From: UBA7805 sp036146215
Lineage (GTDB): Bacteria; Planctomycetota; Planctomycetia; Pirellulales; UBA7805
DNA length: 16,821 nucleotides
Direction: 5' to 3'
NCBI GenBank assembly: GCA_036146215.1
Contig: JAYYJN010000157.1
Coordinates: 1 to 16,821 of the forward strand
Both the position numbers and the translations under genes were made by a program. The notes under the pieces are model-generated. The model had not been told where the DNA came from and searched no databases. It saw only the letters and a program-made list of their open reading frames with translations. This document shows, one piece after another, positions 1 through 7,776 of the stretch. Every line of letters starts with the position of its first letter. The first letter of the stretch is position 1.

Positions 1-1479
1 GTCAACGTATAGCAGCTTGTCCAAGGCATCCTCTCCTGAACAGCTTTCGTAGATGCCAATTACATCTTGGTAAGGATTAATATCCTTCACGCGGTTGCAA
101 AAATCGGGGCTGAACAATGCTCCGTGAATCCTTGCAGGAAAAATGGCATGAAAGTTGTCAAAAATTATCTCTTCCGGGCGCATGGAATGGTTAAAAAATG
201 TGTGGGACATTTTTTTCTTTATCGACAACGGAAGTGGCCATTTCCAAAGCAATGAACGGATCGCCTTTTCCCGTACCCATCGCGGGACAAAACGTTCATA
301 ATATTGACCCCAGTGTAAATTAAAGAGTATCGCCCAGTAGCGATGGTATCCTGCAAATAATTCGTCACTGCCTTCTCCTGTGAGCACCACCTTGACGTGC
401 TCTCTGGCGAGTTCAGCAACATGATAAAGTGCAACGCTCGAGGGATTACGGATAGGTTTATCCTCGTGCCACACCAATTTTGGAATAGAGGCAATCAGGC
501 GATCCGCACCTAACACAACCTCATGATGTTCTGCACCGATAGAATCAGCCACCTCGCGGGCGTACGAAAACTCACTGAAATATCGGGAATCGAAACCTAC
601 TGAAAATGTCTTAAGCGGGTCCCTCATCTGGTTGGCCATGGTCGCTGCAATCGCACTCGAATCGATACCCCCACTGAGAAACACACCCAGGGGAACATCA
701 CTCATGAGGCGCAAGCGGACCGTCTCTTCAAAGAGTTCGGTGAACTGTCCGACCCAATCTGCCTCACTGGTTGCAGGGAACTCCTGTGGAACTTCGGGAA
801 TATCCCAGTATTGCTCTACAGCGAGCCCCTGCTTACTCCAAAGCATCCGGTGACCGGGCGGCAGCGTCTGAACGCCTTCAAAAAGGGTCTCATTCCCCGA
901 TAGATAACCAAAGGTCAGCAACTCCGGTAACCGGAAGTCATTCAGCTGCGGCGCACATAAACCTGACGCAAATAGCGACTTTATTTCCGAGGCACAAAGC
1001 AGCTGGTCGCCGCGAACCACATAGTAAAGGGGCTTAATGCCCAGCTTGTCTCTTGCTGCGAAAAGTTCCTGCTTGCCAACATCCCAAATCACAAAAGCAA
1101 ACATGCCCCGAAATCGATCGACGCAATCCGGTCCCCACTCTTCGTAAGCATGGATGATAGTCTCAGTATCACTGTCGGTTCGATATTGATGCCCACGGCT
1201 AATTAACTCCCGCCGCAACTCTAAGTGATTATAAATTTCGCCATTATAAGTCACCCAAACCAACTTATCTTCATTTGGCATTGGCTGAATGCCACCAGTC
1301 AGATCAATGATACTTAACCGGCGGTGACCCAAACCGACATGCAGATCACCTTTTGAAAATATCTGGTGACCTCGGGCATCAGGACCTCGGTGCGTTTGCA
1401 CATCGGTCATGTTCTGCATCGCTTCATCCAACTGAGGTGAGCCAGATGATCGAAGCAAAATCGAGGCGATCCCACACAT
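1..1479 (-). CDS. Asparagine synthase-like glutamine amidotransferase, partial (C-terminus beyond window edge)
   Basis: Glutamine-dependent amidotransferase of the AsnB family. It should release ammonia from glutamine and transfer it to an ATP-activated carboxylate. Translating the minus strand gives 493 codons without a stop, starting MCGIASILLRSSG, so the gene is open up to the left edge. The class II amidotransferase half begins with Cys2 as nucleophile, followed by THRGPDARG (29-37) and YNGEIYN (78-84). The synthetase half has the PP-loop SGGIDSS (269-275) and a later GEGSDELFAGY. The family usually has about 600-650 residues, so roughly 120-150 residues are missing. The start is supported by a GAGGA ribosome-binding site (1490-1486) six bases before ATG. 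It is the last visible gene of the polysaccharide operon, 144 bp after a second, clearly different amidotransferase. In such loci these proteins are thought to amidate sugar acids rather than make asparagine; that role is inferred. Confidence 0.93.
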   Translation of the reverse strand, partial: MCGIASILLRSSGSPQLDEAMQNMTDVQTHRGPDARGHQIFSKGDLHVGLGHRRLSIIDLTGGIQPMPNEDKLVWVTYNGEIYNHLELRRELISRGHQYRTDSDTETIIHAYEEWGPDCVDRFRGMFAFVIWDVGKQELFAARDKLGIKPLYYVVRGDQLLCASEIKSLFASGLCAPQLNDFRLPELLTFGYLSGNETLFEGVQTLPPGHRMLWSKQGLAVEQYWDIPEVPQEFPATSEADWVGQFTELFEETVRLRLMSDVPLGVFLSGGIDSSAIAATMANQMRDPLKTFSVGFDSRYFSEFSYAREVADSIGAEHHEVVLGADRLIASIPKLVWHEDKPIRNPSSVALYHVAELAREHVKVVLTGEGSDELFAGYHRYWAILFNLHWGQYYERFVPRWVREKAIRSLLWKWPLPLSIKKKMSHTFFNHSMRPEEIIFDNFHAIFPARIHGALFSPDFCNRVKDINPYQDVIGIYESCSGEDALDKLLYVD

Positions 1480-1581
1480 ACTTTGTCCTCAGAGTTGAAT
1501 CTTTATCTTCAGCAAATCAGCAACGGCGGCCTTTTACACTGGTAACACGAGTTTCGTTCTGGAATCCCGTTTCCCAAATCA

Positions 1582-1608
1582 GCTGGTTTAATTTTGAATT
1601 AAATCAGC
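1582..1608 (-). other. Inverted repeat between the two amidotransferase genes (possible hairpin)
   Basis: Arms GCTGGTTTAATT (1582-1593) and AATTAAATCAGC (1597-1608) flank a 3-nt loop. The 12-bp stem has one mismatch in the minus-strand transcript and a G-U pair on the other strand. It begins 15 bp past the stop codon of the upstream amidotransferase, where an attenuating or mRNA-protecting hairpin could sit. No U-run follows on the minus strand, so it is not a standard intrinsic terminator. Confidence 0.45.
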
Positions 1609-1623
1609 CAGCTTTATAGATAA

Positions 1624-3483
1624 CTACCTCATCTTCTTGTACCACCATCGCCTGAAAAACAGATACCGCCACAAGATTTCCGTGCGATCACGGGTACCAT
1701 TCCAGTGCTCCTCGGCCAAAGATCGAAGCTCTGGATTTGAAAAAATACCTGCTGAAGCAATCACAGGATCGGCCAAGGCTTCCTCAAGGGCCGGGCGTAA
1801 TTCTTTCCGTAGCCAATGCTCCATCGGTAAGGCGAAACCCCATTTTCGCTGCGCGGTCACTTCCTTAGGCAACCGTGGTCCGAAAATATTTTTGAGCATC
1901 AACTTGGTAATGTTTGCATCGATTTTCCAGCTTGCAGGCAAACGATAGGCGAATTCCGCGATTCTATAGTCCAGAAAGGGCGCTCTGAGTTCGAGAGAAT
2001 GTGCCATACTCATACGATCTACTTTCACATTGATATCGTCTGGCAGATAGTAGTGCAGGTCGAAACTTGTGTAAGGTCGAAGCGGATCTGGTTGATTGGC
2101 AGCTTGTAACCCTCGACCGATTGCATCGTAGGTCGAAAACTGACGAATCGATTCTAAAAATTCGGGAGACAAAACTTCTCTCGTCTCGAATTCATAAGGT
2201 CCTACGATGAAATGTTGGTGGTGATTGAGCCCGAGGGAACGAAAATACCGTCGCCCCGGTGCACTTCGCGGGAGCAAATGATGAAAGGCTCTGCCACCTG
2301 CGCCGAGCATCGCACGAACAGCTTTCGGCACATTGGAGCGCTGGAGAATTCTTAAGTAGCGGTCGTACCCACCAAAGCTTTCATCTCCACCGTCCCCAGC
2401 AAGGGCCACGGTAACATGCTTTCGTGTCATCTCGGAAACATACCATGTTGGAACCGCAGACGAATCTCCGAATGGTTCATCAAATGCATCAACCAAATCA
2501 TCAAGCACATCCACCGCAGAGGGATTAACGACTAGCTCGTGATGCTCCGTACCGAATCGGTCTGCTACAGCACGGGCAAACTCCTTTTCGCTGTAATCAG
2601 ATTCCTCAAAATCAATATGAAAGGTTTTCACCGGGTTGCTACTGTGTTCTGCCATTTGCGAGACGATAATGCTTGAATCGAGCCCGCCGCTCAAAAATGC
2701 ACCCAGCGGCACGTCGCTGATCATCCGCAACTTCACCGAATCCTCAACCAGATGAAGGAGTTCCTCGCTGGCCTCTTCTTGCGATCGTTGCGAGTCGATT
2801 TCGCCCTCCAATTGCCAATAACGATCAATCGTTATCGTTTTTGAATTCCCATCAGCGATCAATCTTCCAGCGGGCGGAAGTTGACGTACTTCTTTGTAGA
2901 TACTCCATGGGTGGGGAATGTATCCAAGCGTAAAGTAGTGAAAGACTGCTTCGTGGTCCAAATCGCGGGACACCGAATCGCAAATGCTGAGGCATTTTAA
3001 TTCAGAACCAAAGTAAATTCCGTCTGAGGTTTTTGCATAATACAGTGGCTTTTGCCCCAGCCGATCCCGAACAATCGTGAGTTTCTTTTTTGACTCGTCC
3101 CAAACGGCGATAGCAAACATACCATTTAGTTTTTTGACAAAGTCGATCCCGTATTCCTCATACAGGTGAACAATGACTTCCGTGTCCCCTTGCGTCGAAA
3201 ATGTATGCCCCCGTTCAATGAGATCGCGTCGCAGGGATTGGAAGTTGTAGATCTCGCCATTGAATACGGTGCAAATTGTCCGATCTTCGTTAAAGATTGG
3301 CTGTGATCCAGTGACCAGATCAATGATGCTCAGTCTGCGCATCCCGAGACCAGTCGATCCACAAACGTGCATTCCCTGATCATCAGGTCCTCGATGTATA
3401 ATTTTCCGACACATCGAGTCGATTAATTCTGCAGGAACTGGCTCTGCGGAAAACATTCTATAGGCACCGACAATACCACACAT
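1624..3483 (-). CDS. asnB: Asparagine synthase-like glutamine amidotransferase (exosortase-locus type)
   Basis: Full-length class II glutamine amidotransferase/asparagine synthase-family protein of 619 residues, normal for the family. The N-terminal glutaminase domain has Cys2 (MCGIVGAYR), IIHRGPDDQG (28-37) and FNGEIYN (74-80). The C-terminal ATP-pyrophosphatase domain has FLSGGLDSS (263-271), a later AGDGGDESFGGYDRY and the substrate-channel segment VDRMSMAHSLELRAPFLD. Reaction: glutamine plus ATP plus a carboxylate gives the amide, glutamate, AMP and pyrophosphate. The start ATG lies 24 bp after the ligase-like gene, with AGAAG close upstream. The overall type resembles the amidotransferases accompanying exosortase A gene sets (TIGR03108-like, from memory). 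Its place in a glycan operon suggests amidation of a uronic acid or similar sugar in the cytoplasm, but true asparagine synthesis cannot be excluded from sequence. Confidence 0.95.
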   Translation of the reverse strand: MCGIVGAYRMFSAEPVPAELIDSMCRKIIHRGPDDQGMHVCGSTGLGMRRLSIIDLVTGSQPIFNEDRTICTVFNGEIYNFQSLRRDLIERGHTFSTQGDTEVIVHLYEEYGIDFVKKLNGMFAIAVWDESKKKLTIVRDRLGQKPLYYAKTSDGIYFGSELKCLSICDSVSRDLDHEAVFHYFTLGYIPHPWSIYKEVRQLPPAGRLIADGNSKTITIDRYWQLEGEIDSQRSQEEASEELLHLVEDSVKLRMISDVPLGAFLSGGLDSSIIVSQMAEHSSNPVKTFHIDFEESDYSEKEFARAVADRFGTEHHELVVNPSAVDVLDDLVDAFDEPFGDSSAVPTWYVSEMTRKHVTVALAGDGGDESFGGYDRYLRILQRSNVPKAVRAMLGAGGRAFHHLLPRSAPGRRYFRSLGLNHHQHFIVGPYEFETREVLSPEFLESIRQFSTYDAIGRGLQAANQPDPLRPYTSFDLHYYLPDDINVKVDRMSMAHSLELRAPFLDYRIAEFAYRLPASWKIDANITKLMLKNIFGPRLPKEVTAQRKWGFALPMEHWLRKELRPALEEALADPVIASAGIFSNPELRSLAEEHWNGTRDRTEILWRYLFFRRWWYKKMR

Positions 3484-3507
3484 AATCTTCTAAATTTCTC
3501 TCCCGAT

Positions 3508-4899
3508 TTATGCCCTGCCGACAGCAAGCTCTTGCAACAGTTCTTTGTCTCCGTCCTCTGCTTGTTCCGGTGTTACTTTTGTATCGGCACAAACGCCATA
3601 ATTTTCTTGGCCAAAGATTCTCGTATAACAAACGGCTAAAATAACGAGCCAAAATCCCCACTCGAGGTAGAAGAAGTCCCCAACCAAACATCCCACTAAC
3701 CATGCAGCAAATCCCCCTAACAGGCAGGGGCCATAGAAAGCCGCTGGCAAATCGCCAATTTTTTTACGGAAACGCATCGTTTTAAAAACACACCACACTC
3801 CGGATAACACAAATCCGAGATGCACAATAAGCCCCTGCACACCCCAATCCAGTGCTTCATTAATGTAGCCTTGGTGTACCGAGTTATTGTAATGAAGCGC
3901 TCCCCTGCTCTGCATAATCCGCCGTGCTCTTTTCGAATCAAATGCGTCACCTCCTGACCCAAAGGGGGTTTGCTGAATCATGGTTAGACCAACGTTCCAG
4001 AAAAACTTTCGGGATTCGGACGATGTTGTATCTCGTTTTGCTTCCCGCGTACTCGTATCACTGGTGAATGTTCGCATAAAACGCGCCATGATTTCCGGAT
4101 TACCAGCCAGCACAACAAAAGCAAGTATGCCTAATGCAACCCCTTGGAGCGCACGCTTCCGAGCACGGCCGGAAGCAACAAGAGGTATGGTCATTCCGGA
4201 AACAATCAGGCCAACGAATCCACCGCGACTCTGAGTCAACATCATTAAATTGATTCCTAAAAGAACTGCACCTGCTGCGATAAATTTATCGCGCCATTTC
4301 ACAAAAGCCATGAGGCCAACAAATACCGGCAATAGGGATACCACGATGTTCGCTAGTTCATTTGATTTTGCGCAACCCGGTCCTCCGAAGTTCTCCAACC
4401 GCCCTTGCTGCATTGTTAAATTACCCAATATCCGCGCCTCAAAACCCCAATAAAATAACCCCAACACGAAGAACCAGTTGAAGAGGATAAAATCTTGTCG
4501 CGATTGCACGGCCTTTTGCATTACGAAATAGAGGATCACAAATTTGGCCATTTCAACATACACAGGCCAACTTTTTGCCGGTTGCGGTGCAAATGCGAAG
4601 TGTACGACCAATCCATTAATTGCCATCAGAATGGCAAATATTGAAACCCATTTAATATTCCGATCTTCGCGAAATTCTGCCTCTTGCCCGTTGAGATACA
4701 CACTGCCCAACATGAGCCAGGCAGAGATAAGACTCCAACGCATGCCACCGGGCAAACTTTGCCCCCAATTCCAATACTGTGGCTGCATAAAAAAATTGAG
4801 GAGGTAATACCCAACACCCCAAATAGACCGATTCGTGGCCTTGTAAAGCAAATACCCAGAAAGGACAAAATAGAGCGCGAGTGTTATCAGCGGAATCAC
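3508..4899 (-). CDS. O-antigen ligase / polymerase-family membrane protein (exosortase-associated O-glycosylation ligase type)
   Basis: Polytopic inner-membrane protein of 463 residues with about ten or more hydrophobic segments. Features fit the Wzy_C/WaaL superfamily, which moves lipid-linked glycans onto an acceptor or polymerises them on the outer face of the membrane. There is TQSRGGFVGL (222-231), a large hydrophilic loop at about 270-345 containing WNVGLTMIQQTPFGSGG, and VHQGYINEALDWG (341-353), the position of the family's essential His loop. The early segments MQPQYWNWG (38-46) and WGFEARILGN (151-160) resemble the exosortase A-associated ligase group (TIGR03097, from memory). The tail from about 430 is hydrophilic and acidic. 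The start is a GTG at 4899-4897 with AGAGAAG just upstream, 14 bp past the stop of the glycosyltransferase gene. Whether it acts as ligase or polymerase, and on what acceptor, is not decidable from sequence. Confidence 0.85.
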   Translation of the reverse strand: MIPLITLALYFVLSGYLLYKATNRSIWGVGYYLLNFFMQPQYWNWGQSLPGGMRWSLISAWLMLGSVYLNGQEAEFREDRNIKWVSIFAILMAINGLVVHFAFAPQPAKSWPVYVEMAKFVILYFVMQKAVQSRQDFILFNWFFVLGLFYWGFEARILGNLTMQQGRLENFGGPGCAKSNELANIVVSLLPVFVGLMAFVKWRDKFIAAGAVLLGINLMMLTQSRGGFVGLIVSGMTIPLVASGRARKRALQGVALGILAFVVLAGNPEIMARFMRTFTSDTSTREAKRDTTSSESRKFFWNVGLTMIQQTPFGSGGDAFDSKRARRIMQSRGALHYNNSVHQGYINEALDWGVQGLIVHLGFVLSGVWCVFKTMRFRKKIGDLPAAFYGPCLLGGFAAWLVGCLVGDFFYLEWGFWLVILAVCYTRIFGQENYGVCADTKVTPEQAEDGDKELLQELAVGRA

Positions 4900-4913
4900 T
4901 GCACTTCTCTTTG

Positions 4914-6344
4914 TTAATTTGTGACTTTTGTCATCACATTCACCAGTCGGGAAGTGAGATTTTTGCTATCGAATGTACGGATTGCTCGATCCCAATCGCC
5001 TCGAATGGAATTATTTTTTGTCTGTGAATCAAGCTCGCGAATCGCGCTGGCAATCTTCAGCGGATCCATAGGATCAGCGATTAAACCAATGTCAAATTCT
5101 TTAATCAAATCCGCTGTTGCCCCATCTTTGGTGATCACAAGAATTGGTTTTCTGAATACCAGCATCTCATACAATTTAGCGGGAACCTGCAATGTTGACA
5201 TAGGTTGAATTACAACTAAAACATCCGATTCTGACATTCGCTTGAGGGTTTCTTCGTGACTTAATCTGCCATGAAGACAAACCTCTGGTAAATCCCATTT
5301 TATCAATCGCTCTGCAAGGTCGGGTGGATGGTCGACCAAACCAATCTGATTGAATTGTATTCGTGCGCCCGATTGCTTTAGGCTCCGAATCGCCTCGATC
5401 ACGGGCATCAAACTTCGGTGCCAATAAATACTCCCCGGATGACACAGTGTAAGGGGTGTATCTTCTTTGCGAGGTGGGGCAAGCGACAAGTACTCAGCAA
5501 CCGGTTTAACAATATGATCATCAACCCCGTTGGGAATTGCCACGAATTTGTGCTGCCACTTTTGCGGATAAGTGTCAATAAAGTTTTGCCGTAAGCGTTC
5601 AGTGTTAAGGACTACACAAGCTGCAAACCGAACACATAATCGTTCAATTTTTTTCTGCATCCACATTCTGGCACGATAATCCTCTTTACCGAGCCATTCG
5701 TCGCTTGCCCAAGGATCCCGTAAATCCAAAATCAGCGGGACTCTCGTCAACCAATGAATAATCAATCCTGCCAAATGGGCACTGTGGGGCGGGCCAGAGG
5801 AAAGAATCACCTTCGGACGATAACGCCGCACAAGACGACAACCGGCCAATACTGCAGGGCCGACCCAATTCACACAGTTATCCGGGGTGGAAAAAAGAAT
5901 GTCCCGAACGCCCCGTAGCCAATCAGTGATGGCACCCAATGTGGTGCGCTGTGTAACATGATTTTCCGCATCGCTTGCTAGGTGAGAGGTCACTGTATTT
6001 GTCGCAGGTTGATCACTCTCAGCTTGCTTGCCCAGCGTGCACCTCGCCGATCTTACGAAACCCTTAAGCCATTCGATAAAGCGATCTAAGGGTCGCCAGA
6101 CACCCACGCGATTCACGATCGTGCCCGAGGGAATTCGACTGCACAATGCTTGGTCCACAGGATGGTCGATAGCAGCGTCTGGCTCCATCGCAACAACCAT
6201 CCCCTCCCAGCCGAATTCGGGAAGATGATGCATAAAACGCAACGTGCGATAGATTCCGACCGCAGCAATCGGGGGAAACGTATGTGCTACAAACAGACAA
6301 CGATTGACCATAGGGTCTTTTTGATCGCTTCGCGTTTCAGACAT
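4914..6344 (-). CDS. GT-B fold glycosyltransferase (family 4-like)
   Basis: Cytoplasmic glycosyltransferase of 476 residues with two Rossmann-like halves. The N-terminal half opens with RCLFVAHTFPPIAAVGIYR, a typical acceptor-side GT4 start, and contains ILSSGPPHSAHLAG and LDLRDPWASDEW. The C-terminal donor-binding half follows IPNGVD and has LCHPGSIYWHRSL, a VCLHGRLSHEET segment, and the nucleotide-sugar region VPAKLYEMLVFRKPIL, with the conserved acid (Glu) in KLYEM. It should add one sugar from a nucleotide donor to the growing lipid-linked chain; donor and acceptor cannot be named. A spacer of about 50 residues around 100-145 is hydrophilic and probably a loop. Start choice is uncertain: an in-frame TTG lies at 6359, ATG at 6344 (MSETRSDQ) and ATG at 6311 (MVNRCLFVAH). 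I use 6344. The last of these begins just before the fold and has no less support. Confidence 0.88.
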   Translation of the reverse strand: MSETRSDQKDPMVNRCLFVAHTFPPIAAVGIYRTLRFMHHLPEFGWEGMVVAMEPDAAIDHPVDQALCSRIPSGTIVNRVGVWRPLDRFIEWLKGFVRSARCTLGKQAESDQPATNTVTSHLASDAENHVTQRTTLGAITDWLRGVRDILFSTPDNCVNWVGPAVLAGCRLVRRYRPKVILSSGPPHSAHLAGLIIHWLTRVPLILDLRDPWASDEWLGKEDYRARMWMQKKIERLCVRFAACVVLNTERLRQNFIDTYPQKWQHKFVAIPNGVDDHIVKPVAEYLSLAPPRKEDTPLTLCHPGSIYWHRSLMPVIEAIRSLKQSGARIQFNQIGLVDHPPDLAERLIKWDLPEVCLHGRLSHEETLKRMSESDVLVVIQPMSTLQVPAKLYEMLVFRKPILVITKDGATADLIKEFDIGLIADPMDPLKIASAIRELDSQTKNNSIRGDWDRAIRTFDSKNLTSRLVNVMTKVTN

Positions 6345-6366
6345 TTCAGCACGACCCAAAGACCCT
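6312..6366 (-). other. Inverted repeat spanning the glycosyltransferase start region
   Basis: AGGGTCTTT (6312-6320) and AAAGACCCT (6358-6366) form a perfect 9-bp inverted repeat with a 37-nt loop. On the transcript the loop contains the ATG at 6344, and the ATG at 6311 follows immediately after the stem. If it forms, it could tune which start is used. The long loop makes this only suggestive. Confidence 0.3.
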
Positions 6367-6453
6367 GAGATTGACCACCATACATTCCTGATTGGACTTC
6401 AATAGCACCCGAGAATTTTTTTGAACTTTACACAACAACAGCCTCTGCTTGCA

Positions 6454-7743
6454 TCAGGCCGATTCCGCTGCAGCTGACCACTCGGAGTCAAGAAATATTT
6501 TCTGCGCTTTTTTAGGATGCTTGCCTGTTCCAAATACGTCAGCAGGAATAATTTCAAAATCGACAGCCCGTTCAATGAAATCCACCGCCTTCAGGTTGTA
6601 GCCACTACGAATTTCGATAGATACCGCATAAATACCAGGGTGTAAATTCAATCGGGGTAAACGACAATCGACAACTTGCCTCTGGCCTGGAATAAGATCA
6701 AAAGTGGTATCCCCCTGATCGCTTCCATGAATAATCGTTATCAAATCACCGCGTGAATCTGAAATAATGAAGTTGACAAACGCGCTCCGTAACTCTTGTT
6801 CTGCCTGCAACACCGTATGCAAGTGGATGCCGTCGCCCATGCCAAGTTTGGCAAGAGACGTACCGGAAAGCGTTCGCAATTCAATTTGCTCAAACTTTGC
6901 CTTACCGGTACCAGCACGGGCAATCGTCGGATCCGTAAGGTCACGCTTGCCGGTGGTTGTGCCGAGTCTTGAAAGATATGTGGATACAACGTCCCGACTC
7001 GTCGAATCCATAACCAGGCGCCCATGATCAAGCAAAATGGCTCTTGGGCAGAGATTTTCAACCGCTGCCATATTGTGACTCACAAACAATACGGTTCGAC
7101 CCGATTGAGCGACTTCGTCCATCTTGCCTAGGCATTTTCTCTGAAATTCAGCATCGCCGACAGCAAGCACCTCATCAATCAGCAAAATCTCCAAGTCAAG
7201 ATGCGCGGCAACCGCAAACCCGAGCCGTACTTTCATTCCACTGGAATAGCGCTTCACCGGCGTTTCAATAAATTTTTCGATTCCCGCAAAGTCAACAATC
7301 TGATCAAATTGAGATTTAATCTCTGAGCGGGTCATACCGAGAATCGACCCATTGAGAAAAATATTCTCGCGACCCGTCAATTCCGGATGAAAACCGGTAC
7401 CTACCTCCAACAGACTTCCAACGCGTCCACGTAAATCGGCACGTCCTTTAGTCGGAGTCGTAATCTGCGTGAGAATCTTCAACATGGTGGACTTGCCGGC
7501 ACCATTTGCACCCACAATCGCCAAAGCATCTCCCTCATTCACCTCAAAGCTGACGTCGCTGAGGGACCAGAAATCCTCCACGCGACCGAGGGCAGCACCA
7601 CTGCGAAGGTTACGGAGTGGCGCTTTTACAGCGTCCATCAGAACATCCCGTAGCATTCGATAACGAGGATCGTTACCACTGGCCGATTGCTGACCAATCC
7701 GGTAACACTTCGAAATGTTTTCTACTTTTATGCGAGGCGCCAT
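6454..7743 (-). CDS. wzt: Polysaccharide ABC exporter ATP-binding protein, Wzt-like with C-terminal glycan-binding-type domain
   Basis: ATPase subunit of an ABC-2 polysaccharide exporter, 429 residues. The ATPase half has Walker A GANGAGKST (78-86), an ELTGRENIFLNG segment (121-132) typical of the TagH/KpsT/Wzt class, signature YSSGMK (166-171), Walker B EILLIDE (185-191) and H-loop His223 (SHNM). Residues from about 275 to 425 form a separate beta-rich region like the Wzt C-terminal domain, which in known O-antigen exporters recognises the modified end of the finished chain. The N-terminal segment around 20-60 is longer than in simple ABC ATPases but normal in this class. The gene starts at ATG 7743, 33 bp after the permease gene, and the two products should form one complex. 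The presence of the C-terminal domain implies, by family analogy, export of a pre-assembled, end-modified glycan. Confidence 0.95.
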   Translation of the reverse strand: MAPRIKVENISKCYRIGQQSASGNDPRYRMLRDVLMDAVKAPLRNLRSGAALGRVEDFWSLSDVSFEVNEGDALAIVGANGAGKSTMLKILTQITTPTKGRADLRGRVGSLLEVGTGFHPELTGRENIFLNGSILGMTRSEIKSQFDQIVDFAGIEKFIETPVKRYSSGMKVRLGFAVAAHLDLEILLIDEVLAVGDAEFQRKCLGKMDEVAQSGRTVLFVSHNMAAVENLCPRAILLDHGRLVMDSTSRDVVSTYLSRLGTTTGKRDLTDPTIARAGTGKAKFEQIELRTLSGTSLAKLGMGDGIHLHTVLQAEQELRSAFVNFIISDSRGDLITIIHGSDQGDTTFDLIPGQRQVVDCRLPRLNLHPGIYAVSIEIRSGYNLKAVDFIERAVDFEIIPADVFGTGKHPKKAQKIFLDSEWSAAAESA

Positions 7744-7776
7744 AACTAGGCCAACACGTCAATGATAAAAATTGGA

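Noticed and set aside
219..494. A 91-codon minus-strand frame within the left end
   Set aside because: It is a different frame of the left-edge amidotransferase gene, whose own frame is continuous from 1479 to 1. I checked this because a frameshift was possible and found none.
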